Source: Rhodothermales bacterium
Lineage (GTDB): Bacteria > Bacteroidota > Rhodothermia > Rhodothermales > VXPQ01
DNA: 64,000 bases
Direction: 5' to 3'
Assembly: GCA_951812345.1 (NCBI GenBank)
Contig: OX638295.1
Coordinates: 1,436,759-1,500,758, forward strand
The position numbers and the translations under genes are program-made. The notes below the pieces were generated by a model, which was not told the DNA's origin, searched no databases, and worked only from the letters and a program-made list of their open reading frames with translations. Positions 52,727 to 61,554 of this stretch are shown piece after piece; position 1 is the stretch's first letter; every line of letters starts with the position of its first letter.

Positions 52727-52810
52727 GTTTTTGACCTCTCGATGTTCGTTCTAACTATCTGTAAATATAGGAACTTACATCGAAAATGTCAAGTTAAACC
52801 GGTAATTCCC

Positions 52811-52818
52811 AAAGATAG
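52811..52818. repeat. Right 8-bp target site duplication of IS1595 element
   Basis: AAAGATAG, identical to the octamer at 51566-51573, directly after the right inverted end. Confidence 0.9.
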
Positions 52819-52828
52819 ATGTGGTCAT
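52819..52828 (-). pseudogene. Detached start codon and first codons of the metzincin gene
   Basis: On the minus strand ATG ACC ACA followed by the T of a TCT codon completed by the target repeat. Joined to the sequence left of the IS element, it restores a continuous frame and a classical signal peptide (MTTSIFSRGRFVVLTLLALF...LLAQ). The original promoter must lie further right, beyond 52829, and is now separated from the gene by 1.2 kb. Confidence 0.8.
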
Positions 52829-53281
52829 TGCCGTTACCTTCATGGGTACTGCCGGATAAAGCGAGAAAGGATAAAATGATAAAAAGGCGCCCTGTAGCGA
52901 AAGGAGCAAATCGGCTACTCCACACCCCCATTGGGCGCATTATGAATGATAGGATGGGATGTGGGGCATTGTCAAGCCCCTTGGAAAAATCCGGTTGATC
53001 ACGGAATATTCACGATCGTGCTCGTATCCCTGACCAGATAAGAACGTGCCGGATTCATGTATCGTCTGGCCCGAAGTCGGGTTCGCAATGGCTTCCCGTT
53101 CTTTCGGCGTTTAAGCGGCTGCGAGGGCCGGAAGGAAAAGGAAAGGCTGGAACGCGGCTACGAACGGGTGCTCGCGCTGAGTATTTCTGTGACGCGCAAC
53201 GGTCGAAGGGCCTGCGCTATGGTCGAGTACGGGTGGGCGTGGAACACGCTGTGATGCGCTGCATCGCATGGGCAAGTCCTC
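52829..53281. other. Intergenic region, former promoter side of the metzincin gene
   Basis: About 450 bp between the detached protease start and folD. It contains an A-rich stretch near 52870, a GGCGCCC (52886) answered by GGGCGC (about 52935) at long distance, and no gene I can support. A 65-codon plus-strand frame at 53057-53254 has no recognisable family or coding bias. Confidence 0.4.
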
Positions 53282-54160
53282 CTAACGGTACGTTCCCTGT
53301 GCAGCGGCCAGCGTGTTCCGAAGCAGCATGGCAATGGTCATGGGGCCTACCCCGCCGGGTACGGGGGTGATATGCCCTGCCTGCTCTAATACGCCGTCAA
53401 AGTCCACGTCTCCCACGAGGCGATAGCCCCGTTCTCTCGATGGGTCGTCGATCCGGTTGATGCCTACGTCGATGACGGTGGCGCCGCGTTTTACCATGTC
53501 CCGCGTGATAAACCCGGCTCGCCCTATCGCGGCCACGAGGATATCGGCCTGTCGCGTTACGTGCTCAAGGTGCTGTGTCCGGCTGTGGCATACGGTTACG
53601 GTGGCGTCCGTGCCGCGTTGCATCAGGAGCGCCGCGAGGGGCTTCCCCACGATATTCGACCGCCCGACGATGGCCGCCCGTTTACCGGGAATGTCTATCT
53701 TCGCTCGGGCAAGCAATTCCATGACCCCCGCCGGGGTGGCGGACACAAACGCCCGGTCGCCGATCAACAGGCGCCCTACGTTCTCGGGATGAAATCCGTC
53801 GACGTCTTTCACCGGGTCGATCGCATGGATGACCCGTTTTTCGGAGATATGCCCCGGAAGCGGTAACTGTACGAGAATGCCGTCTATATCGTCGTTCGTA
53901 TTCAGCGCGCGGATGAGTTCGAGCAAGGCCTGCTCGGATACGTCGGCGTCCCGGAGAATCGTTTCGCTTTCCACGCCGACTTCGGCGGAGGCTTTTCTTT
54001 TACCGCGTACGTAGGAGGCGGAGGCGGGATGGTCTCCCACCAACACGACCGCGAGCCGGGGCGCGCGGTGACCGCTTGCGGTCCATGCCGCTACTTCTTC
54101 GCGAACTTCTTCACGGACGGCTTGTGCAACGGCGCGTCCGTCCATGATTTTGCCGGGCAT
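53282..54160 (-). CDS. folD: Methylenetetrahydrofolate dehydrogenase / cyclohydrolase
   Basis: Bifunctional one-carbon enzyme interconverting 5,10-methylene-, methenyl- and 10-formyl-THF. About 292 residues from the ATG at 54160 (MPGKIMDGRAVAQAV); the much longer open frame upstream, to 54604, is a GC-driven extension across the riboswitch region. Motifs are LAVVLVGDHPASASYVRGKR (catalytic Lys nearby in KRKASAEVG), DGILVQLPLPGHI, PVKDVDGFHPENVGRLL, the NADP site AAIVGRSNIVGKPLAALLMQ and the end HITPVPGGVGPMTIAMLLRN. It is divergent from the SAM-riboswitch methionine operon, which also uses one-carbon units. Confidence 0.96.
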   Translation of the reverse strand: MPGKIMDGRAVAQAVREEVREEVAAWTASGHRAPRLAVVLVGDHPASASYVRGKRKASAEVGVESETILRDADVSEQALLELIRALNTNDDIDGILVQLPLPGHISEKRVIHAIDPVKDVDGFHPENVGRLLIGDRAFVSATPAGVMELLARAKIDIPGKRAAIVGRSNIVGKPLAALLMQRGTDATVTVCHSRTQHLEHVTRQADILVAAIGRAGFITRDMVKRGATVIDVGINRIDDPSRERGYRLVGDVDFDGVLEQAGHITPVPGGVGPMTIAMLLRNTLAAAQGTYR

Positions 54161-54488
54161 CGTATCGGATCGGGAAGTGAGGGAAAGGGGCGCGCGAGGG
54201 AAGATATTGCGTAATATCCTCCGCGGTAAAGAACCTGTCGGAAGATACGGATTGAAAGATACGGACGGGAAGGGTGCGAGGGCAGAGATGTCCATGAAGT
54301 CGGGGTGAGATTTGATGCACTGTTTTTCATGGACTATCCGGATTCCCGGTGCGTTTGCGGCGACGCCGCCTCCGGGAAACGGTCTCTGGCCTCCTTGTTT
54401 TCGTTTTCCCGAAAAAAAATTTCCGGTATCGGGAACCTTCGCTGAAACTCCTCTGTAGCAGGGACCTATGAAACGATGTTTCAGATAG

Positions 54489-56154
<1,666 letters not shown>

Positions 56155-56171
56155 ATAAACCGGATCGATTC

Positions 56172-57248
56172 ATGGCTGAGGTGTTCAGGCTTCCGACGCT
56201 ACAGCTCGATTCGGGGCGTACGATGACGGACGTACCCGTCGCCTGGTCGTCCTGGGGCGAGCTGAATGCGCAAGGCGACAACGCGATCGTCGTTTGCCAT
56301 GCCCTGACGGGCAGTCCGGCGGCGGACGAGTGGTGGGGACCGCTCATCGGACCGGATCGAGCGCTCGATACGAACCGGTTCTTTGTCGTTTGCCTGAATG
56401 TGCTTGGGTCGCCGTACGGTTCGGCCTCGCCGGTCTCGAACAACCCCGAGACCGGCGAGCCGTACGGCCCCGGATTTCCGGCCGTGACCATTCGCGACAC
56501 GGTGCGGGCGCACCGGCAGGCGCTGGAGGCGCTTGGCGTACGCCGGGTGTTGTTCGCCCTGGGGGGGTCCATGGGCGGCATGCAATCTCTCGAATGGGCC
56601 TTCGAGGACGATTTCGTGGACGGCATCGTACCGATCGGAGTAGGGGGACGGCATTCCGCGTGGTGTATCGGATTCAGCGAAACCCAGCGGCAGGCCATTT
56701 ATGCGGACCCGGCCTGGAACGACGGGCAGTACGCGGAACAGCCCCGGAAGGGACTGGCGACGGCGCGCATGATTGCGATGCTGACGTACCGCTCTTCGGG
56801 TTCGCTGACCCGACGATTCGGACGCAGCCCCCAGGAGGGCGCGGAAGATATGTTCGCTGTCGAGAGCTACCTGCACTATCAGGGCGCCAAGCTGGTGGAC
56901 CGGTTCGACGCCAACTGCTATGTGCATCTCACTCGTCAAATGGATACGCACGATGTCGCCCGCGGGCGAGGCGCGTACGAAGAGGTACTGCGCAGCATCG
57001 ACAAGAAAACATTGGTTATCGGCGTCGATTCCGATGCGCTGTATCCGTTGGCCGAACAGGAAGAACTGGCCTCGCTGATTCCAGGCGCCCGGCTCGAGGT
57101 CGTCCGTTCGCCGGATGGACACGATGCTTTTCTGATCGAATTCGAACAATTGGGGCGGTTTATCCGCACATGGATGGAGCAGGAATTGCGGCGTCCGGAA
57201 CCGCCGGGCGCGTGCGCGGTTCGGAGCGAGAAGTTTATTGGCGTCTGA
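56172..57248 (+). CDS. metX: Homoserine O-acetyltransferase
   Basis: Alpha/beta-hydrolase that acetylates homoserine with acetyl-CoA. About 358 residues from the ATG at 56172, 17 bases after metY; a TTG at 56151 overlapping the metY stop is an alternative. Catalytic triad: Ser in LFALGGSMGGMQSLEWAF, Asp in VIGVDSDALYPLAEQEEL, His in SPDGHDAFLIEF. Other blocks are VVCHALTGSPAADEWWGPLI and FVVCLNVLGSPYGSASPVSN. It supplies the substrate of MetY, and the two genes form one operon. Confidence 0.95.
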   Translation: MAEVFRLPTLQLDSGRTMTDVPVAWSSWGELNAQGDNAIVVCHALTGSPAADEWWGPLIGPDRALDTNRFFVVCLNVLGSPYGSASPVSNNPETGEPYGPGFPAVTIRDTVRAHRQALEALGVRRVLFALGGSMGGMQSLEWAFEDDFVDGIVPIGVGGRHSAWCIGFSETQRQAIYADPAWNDGQYAEQPRKGLATARMIAMLTYRSSGSLTRRFGRSPQEGAEDMFAVESYLHYQGAKLVDRFDANCYVHLTRQMDTHDVARGRGAYEEVLRSIDKKTLVIGVDSDALYPLAEQEELASLIPGARLEVVRSPDGHDAFLIEFEQLGRFIRTWMEQELRRPEPPGACAVRSEKFIGV

Positions 57249-57361
57249 GGCGTGCACCGCCGTGACGGTCCGCGCCAACAGGTTGTTTGTCCGGAAAATG
57301 CTGCAACCGGGCGATATCGAGCGGCGTCGCAATGCAAGAAGGCAATTTGTCGGTACGAGCT

Positions 57362-58438
57362 ATGAAGGAAAAGCTGAGGGTGGGCATTCTTGGCGCTACC
57401 GGTGCGGTGGGCCAGAAATTCATCGAAGTGCTTGACGGGCACCCCTGGTTCGAGATTACGGCCCTGGCTGCATCGGAGCGTTCTGCCGGCAAGCGGTACG
57501 CGGATGCTGCGAACTGGATCGGGTCGGCGTCTATCCCGCCGGGCATTGCGGATATGGAGGTCGTGGCGGCAGCGCCTGACCTGGAGGCCGATTTTGTGTT
57601 TTCCGGGCTGGATGCATCCGCGGCGGGCGACATCGAGCCGGCGTTTGCGCGGGCGGGATACCCTGTGATCTCGAATGCGCGCAACTACCGTATGGCGGAG
57701 GACGTTCCGCTTTTGATTCCCGAAGTCAACCCGGACCATACGGCGCTGGTCGATCGTCAGGATCGCGGGGCCGGTTTCATCGTCACGAATCCGAATTGCA
57801 GCACGGTCGGTCTTGTGTGCGCGCTCAAACCGCTGGTTGACCGTTTCGACGTGGACGCTGTACATGTGGTCACCATGCAGGCCCTTTCCGGGGCCGGGTA
57901 TCCGGGCGTATCGTCGCTGGACGCCCTTGGCAATGTGGTCCCGTATATCGGCGGCGAGGAAGACAAGGTGGTCACGGAGCCGATAAAACTGCTGGGTCGG
58001 CTGGCGGATGGCCGCATCGAGCCAGCGGCTCTTCGCGTAAGCGCCCAATGCACGCGGGTTCCGGTTCTTGAAGGACACCTTGAAGCTGTTTCGGTGCGAT
58101 TCCAAGATGCGGTTTCTGCAGAAGACGTCAAGGAAGCCCTGCGGACCTGGCGTACTCCGATCGCCGGATACGATCTGCCGTCTGCACCGGCGCGGTTCAT
58201 CGAAGTGTTTGAGGACGAGCGCTTTCCTCAGCCTCGTCGTCATGTCGGGCTTGGACGGGGCATGACCGTATCTGTCGGGCGTATCCGCCCCTGCGAAGTG
58301 CTGGACGTAAAGTTTATCGTACTTTCGCACAACACAATCCGAGGCGCTGCGGGAGGGGCTGTGCTGAATGCCGAATTGCTTGTCAGGCAGGGGCGCCTTG
58401 CCAAACGGGAAGAAGTCGCCGAGGCAGTTGCAGGGTAA
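57362..58438 (+). CDS. asd: Aspartate-semialdehyde dehydrogenase
   Basis: Reduces aspartyl phosphate to aspartate semialdehyde, the branch point to homoserine, lysine and diaminopimelate. About 358 residues from the ATG at 57362; earlier in-frame starts at 57287 and 57332 add non-conserved residues. NADP loop LRVGILGATGAVGQKFIEVL, then ALAASERSAGKRYADAANW. The active-site Cys is in IVTNPNCSTVGLVCALKP, followed by ALSGAGYPGVSSLDALGN, and the late His in VGLGRGMTVSVGRIRPC is typical. The ASERSAGK form suggests the archaeal/fungal-type branch. It follows metX by 113 bases and probably shares the riboswitch-controlled transcript. Confidence 0.93.
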   Translation: MKEKLRVGILGATGAVGQKFIEVLDGHPWFEITALAASERSAGKRYADAANWIGSASIPPGIADMEVVAAAPDLEADFVFSGLDASAAGDIEPAFARAGYPVISNARNYRMAEDVPLLIPEVNPDHTALVDRQDRGAGFIVTNPNCSTVGLVCALKPLVDRFDVDAVHVVTMQALSGAGYPGVSSLDALGNVVPYIGGEEDKVVTEPIKLLGRLADGRIEPAALRVSAQCTRVPVLEGHLEAVSVRFQDAVSAEDVKEALRTWRTPIAGYDLPSAPARFIEVFEDERFPQPRRHVGLGRGMTVSVGRIRPCEVLDVKFIVLSHNTIRGAAGGAVLNAELLVRQGRLAKREEVAEAVAG

Positions 58439-58604
58439 CGGCGGCGCCTGTTTTTCTTCCGTGGCATCCTTTACTTTTCCGTAGCGTTTCCTTCTCCGCG
58501 CCGGGCCGTTGGAGGGAACATCGATACGCATGTTACGTTTGTATGGGCCGCTTCGTTTTCCGGAGTGATCGGTGTGCCTGATGGCGTACCTGAAGGGTGC
58601 ATAT

Positions 58605-58680
58605 GCGGAAGTAGCTCAGTTGGTAGAGCATTTGCTTGCCATGCAAAAGGTCGCGGGTTCGAATCCCGTCTTCCGCTCCA
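58605..58680 (+). tRNA. tRNA-Gly (GCC)
   Basis: Complete cloverleaf. Acceptor GCGGAAG pairs with CTTCCGC; the D arm is GCTC...GAGC with AGTTGGTA in the loop; the anticodon stem is TTTGC/GCAAA with loop TTGCCAT, giving anticodon GCC; the T arm is GCGGG TTCGAAT CCCGT. The discriminator base is T (58677), followed by an encoded CCA (58678-58680). Confidence 0.96.
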
Positions 58681-58683
58681 GTT

Positions 58684-58716
58684 GGGAGGTCGCGGGTTCG
58701 AATCCCGTCTTCTGCA
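58684..58716 (+). pseudogene. tRNA 3'-half remnant
   Basis: A second copy of the tRNA-Gly T arm and 3' acceptor strand. AGGTCGCGGGTTCGAATCCC and the following GTCTTC repeat bases 58648-58673 exactly, then diverge (TGCA in place of CGCT). No matching 5' half precedes it. It is a direct repeat of the tRNA 3' end, spaced 39 bases from the first. Confidence 0.75.
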
Positions 58717-58741
58717 TCGTATCGTTGCCGAAAGGCTTCAT

Positions 58742-58788
58742 GCGGAAGTAGCTCAATTGGTTAGAGCGCCCCATTGCCATGCAATGAG
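58742..58788 (+). pseudogene. tRNA 5'-half remnant
   Basis: GCGGAAGTAGCTCA is identical to the tRNA-Gly start. A D arm with a slightly different loop (ATTGGTTAGAGC) and a damaged anticodon region (CCCATTGCCATGCAATGAG) follow. There is no T arm or 3' acceptor strand afterwards, so no functional tRNA can form. Confidence 0.7.
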
Positions 58789-58892
58789 TGATGTACGCTG
58801 TCCGTGCGCCTGAGCCGATCGGGCTCGGGTCTTGGCAGCGTTTTTGTTTGTCGCCCGCATGCCCCGGCAAGGACTTCCACGGCACGGAAACG

Positions 58893-59366
58893 ATGAGTAA
58901 ATTATCTTCACAGGAGCAGGCCCCGACGTCCATCTGGTTCGGTGAGCCCGATCTGGATGCGCTCTCCGAAATAACGGCCGGTACGATGGCCTCGCATCTT
59001 GGTATCGAGTATACCGAGATCGGGCCTGATTTTCTGCGCGGCACGATGCCTGTAGACGAGCGCACCATGCAGCCGCAAGGCATCATGCATGGAGGCGCAT
59101 CCGCTGCCTTTGCGGAAACGTTGGGGAGCGTGGCGGCCTATCTGTGCGTGGATCGGTCCAGGAAGCGCTGCCTGGGACTCGATATCTCCGTCAATCATAT
59201 CCGGCGAGTCGCTGCCCCCGGCAAGGTTACGGGAACGGCGCGGCCCCTGCACATTGGAGGAATGACCCACGTCTGGGAGATTCGCGTCGGGAATGTCGCT
59301 GGCGCCCTGGTTGCTGTGAGCCGTCTGACGATCATCGTCCTTACGGTGCCGATACGTTATTCCTGA
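58893..59366 (+). CDS. Hotdog-fold thioesterase (PaaI/MenI-like)
   Basis: An acyl-CoA thioesterase of the hotdog superfamily, about 157 residues from the ATG at 58893; the longer frame runs through the tRNA remnant and is not used. The central block TMQPQGIMHGGASAAFAETL, with Gly-Gly and Glu, is the catalytic helix of the PaaI/MenI/YdiI group, preceded by MASHLGIEYTEIGPDFLRGT and followed by GLDISVNHIRRVAAPGKVTG. Closest in pattern to 1,4-dihydroxy-2-naphthoyl-CoA and phenylacetyl-CoA hydrolases; the substrate cannot be assigned. No menaquinone genes are nearby. Confidence 0.85.
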   Translation: MSKLSSQEQAPTSIWFGEPDLDALSEITAGTMASHLGIEYTEIGPDFLRGTMPVDERTMQPQGIMHGGASAAFAETLGSVAAYLCVDRSRKRCLGLDISVNHIRRVAAPGKVTGTARPLHIGGMTHVWEIRVGNVAGALVAVSRLTIIVLTVPIRYS

Positions 59367-59417
59367 CGCCTCCCACGACCGGGACCTGCTTTCCTGCAAG
59401 CGGCCCGTTTTTTCCGA

Positions 59418-60533
59418 CTACCTTGTCCGGAGAGCAACATCCCCATGCGACGCCCGGGCATACAGTTCGGGACCGCCTCCATTTACGCGTCCCTGCATTT
59501 CCTTTTCCTTGCGCATTCCCTCGAATTGGAAGGCATGGTCCATGGAGACGTCGGAGGCATTGAAATCGACATCAAGCGCTGTGTGCGCCGGAGCGGACAA
59601 GTCGATGTCTCCATGCCTGGCGCTGAATTTGCCGCCGGTCGCCTGGAGAAAACGCAGACTGATGTCTCCATGCCGGGCTTCCATGCGCGGGTAGCCGTCC
59701 ATTTCATGGATGTCAACGTCTCCGTGGGCTGTTTCCACATCGATTTCCCCGGCGGCAACACGGTTCATGGCCAGGTCGCCGTGCGTCGCGCGAATACGGA
59801 TGGTTTTTGCGGTCGCGTAGTCTATATCGAGATCGCCATGCGCTGTAGATAGCTCGACATCCGTTGCGTCGATGCGATATGTAGACAGGTCGCCATGTTG
59901 CAAGGCCAGCCGGATACGTTCGCTACCCAGCTGGTCGGTTTGTACGTCGCCGTGCGCTATGTCCATGGACAGCGAGGCGCCGCTCAACGATCCGGCGTCT
60001 ATGTCTCCATGAGCAAGGTCTACGTCCAGGACGCCTTTCAGGGCATGGATATCCACATCGCCATGGGCTACATCCATTTTGGCGTCGAACATCTCCGGCA
60101 CGGAAATATACACATGGACGCCCGCGCGCATGCGCCACCCCTTCCGTCGCCAGCTCCAGTTGCCCTCGGGGTCCGTATGCACGAACAGTTTGCCGTCCGT
60201 TTGCCCCACTTCGAAATTCAGGTACTTGAAGAAGTCGCGTGCCGAGTCATTTATTTCCTTGCCTTCAAGCGTGATGCGAATGCGCGCTTCGCCCCCCTTG
60301 CTTTCTTCGATATGGATGTCGCTGTGGATCACATCCACCACCAGTTGTTCTCCAGGTTGCACGGAGAATGTCTCGTTGAACATTTCCTCTTCAGCCCGGT
60401 CGCCGATGGGGTCCAGGCTGTTCGGGGCGGTGCGAGAGACGAATTCGGCGTGGTTGAGCAACGTGGTTCCGGTGATGACAAGAAGCAAAAATGCGCCGGC
60501 GCCGATGCCTGCGATACGGAGTGCGGAGTGCAT
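59418..60533 (-). CDS. DUF4097-like protein with repeated HGD motifs
   Basis: A 371-residue protein with an N-terminal hydrophobic segment (AGIGAGAFLLLVITGTTLL) that is either a signal anchor or an uncleaved signal. It then has a beta-strand repeat domain. In the C-terminal 220 residues the tripeptide HGD recurs ten times at roughly 18-20-residue spacing (VAHGDVDIH, LAHGDIDAG, IAHGDVQTD, LQHGDLSTY, TAHGDLDID, ATHGDLAMN, TAHGDVDIH, EARHGDISL, SARHGDIDL, ASHGDVALR). This suits a right-handed beta-helix or stacked-strand fold, as in DUF4097 adhesin-like proteins, in which the usual motif is G.I. Function unknown. The stop codon is near the C-terminal RTR. Confidence 0.75.
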   Translation of the reverse strand: MHSALRIAGIGAGAFLLLVITGTTLLNHAEFVSRTAPNSLDPIGDRAEEEMFNETFSVQPGEQLVVDVIHSDIHIEESKGGEARIRITLEGKEINDSARDFFKYLNFEVGQTDGKLFVHTDPEGNWSWRRKGWRMRAGVHVYISVPEMFDAKMDVAHGDVDIHALKGVLDVDLAHGDIDAGSLSGASLSMDIAHGDVQTDQLGSERIRLALQHGDLSTYRIDATDVELSTAHGDLDIDYATAKTIRIRATHGDLAMNRVAAGEIDVETAHGDVDIHEMDGYPRMEARHGDISLRFLQATGGKFSARHGDIDLSAPAHTALDVDFNASDVSMDHAFQFEGMRKEKEMQGRVNGGGPELYARASHGDVALRTR

Positions 60534-60795
60534 GGGAATCTGTACCTTGTTACGGGAGGATCGGGGAAACGCGCTATGACGCAGGCCTTATATTTTGGGC
60601 CCCTGTATTTCGGGGGCAGGCGTTTGGCGGGTGCGATGTACGCCGTTGCGCTGCATCGTTTGCACTGGTTTGTACTGATTTGCACCGTTATGTACGATGC
60701 AAGGCCTCTGGCGCCGGGGTTCAGCGCTTTTTCGCTGGACAATACGGGGGCGTATACCCCGATTACGGAAGATCGGTTATAAGGTTACACCCGAA

Positions 60796-61446
60796 ATGCG
60801 CATATTGACGGAAAAATTTTATGATCGACCCACTCTTGAGGTGGCGCACGACCTGATCGGCAAGCATCTTGTGCGCGTGCTGGACGACGGCGCCAAACTC
60901 TCCGGCCGCATCGTGGAAACGGAGGCCTATACGCAGGACGATCCCGCGTTTCACGGATGGGGTATTCTTGACCGGGAAACCGGGTTACTCAAGCCGGAAG
61001 GCCGTGGACGGGACCTGTTCGGCAAGCCCGGCACGGCGTACGTATACCTGACCTATGGAGTACACTGGCTGATGAATGTGGTGACGGAGCGGGAAGGGAT
61101 CGGTGGGGGCGTACTTTTGCGCGCCGTGGAACCTCTTGAGGGTATTGCATCCATGTACGAGCGGCGGGCATCGGCGCGCAAGGACATTGATCTTGCGAAC
61201 GGTCCCGGAAAACTGGCCCAGGCCTTTGCTATCGCCGAAGCATTGCACAATATTTCCATCACGAAACCGCCCCTGTATGTGAGAGAAGCCGGCGCCGGAG
61301 AGCATCCCGCCGTCGAGACGTCGTGCCGCATCGGTATTACCCGTGCCGTCGAATTCCCCTGGCGCTTTTATGTGCCGGACAATCCGTATGTCTCGCGTGG
61401 CGTGCCCAGTGATATAGTCCAGGCACGGAAACGCGGCAGGGTATAA
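60796..61446 (+). CDS. mpg: DNA-3-methyladenine glycosylase (AAG/Mpg type)
   Basis: Base-excision repair enzyme that removes alkylated purines. About 216 residues from the ATG at 60796 (MRILTEKFYDRPTLEVAHDL). Motifs are GKHLVRVLDDGAKLSGRIVE, then ETEAYTQDDPAFHGWG (catalytic Glu), AYVYLTYGVHWLMNVVTERE, VLLRAVEPLEG, LANGPGKLAQAFAI and SCRIGITRAVEFPWRFYVPD. All conserved blocks of the family are present. The frame is open further upstream without recognisable protein. It precedes alaS by 108 bases. Confidence 0.94.
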   Translation: MRILTEKFYDRPTLEVAHDLIGKHLVRVLDDGAKLSGRIVETEAYTQDDPAFHGWGILDRETGLLKPEGRGRDLFGKPGTAYVYLTYGVHWLMNVVTEREGIGGGVLLRAVEPLEGIASMYERRASARKDIDLANGPGKLAQAFAIAEALHNISITKPPLYVREAGAGEHPAVETSCRIGITRAVEFPWRFYVPDNPYVSRGVPSDIVQARKRGRV

Positions 61447-61554
61447 CGAGCATTCCGGCGTCCTTATCCGCAGGTTTGGGCACATTGCGCCCTTCTCTTC
61501 GTTCATTTGCGATTCGTGAACTGTCCATGCATGGCGCTTTTTGCCTGCTCTGTC

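Larger units (their letters stand above)
51574..52810 (-). mobile_element. IS1595-family insertion sequence with methyltransferase remnant
   Basis: A 1237-bp element with inverted ends GGGAATTACCGGGTTAACTT (left) and, on the opposite strand at the right, GGGAATTACCGGTTTAACTT, both continuing GAC. A perfect 8-bp direct repeat, AAAGATAG, flanks it, so the insertion is fairly recent. It contains an intact transposase on the minus strand and, next to the left end on the plus strand, a fragment of a DNA methyltransferase gene. It is inserted in the fifth codon region of the metzincin protease gene. Confidence 0.92.

Noticed and set aside
51749-52879. 376-codon plus-strand frame across the IS1595 element
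   Set aside because: Runs antisense to the transposase and out through the inverted end; no domain is recognisable.
53057-53254. 65-codon plus-strand frame upstream of folD's end
   Set aside because: Arg-rich, no recognisable family, no coding context; typical of a chance frame in GC-rich DNA.
56936-58531. 531-codon minus-strand frame opposite metX and asd
   Set aside because: Spans two well-supported genes in antisense; explained by high GC content.
58684-58788. A permuted (3' half before 5' half) tRNA gene
   Set aside because: The anticodon arm is damaged and the acceptor strands do not pair well (CTTCTGC against GCGGAAG has a mismatch); partial duplicates are simpler.
59418-60140. Periodic short repeats resembling a CRISPR-like array
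   Set aside because: The period is protein-level (HGD codons) in a continuous reading frame; repeats are short and imperfect and there are no cas genes.
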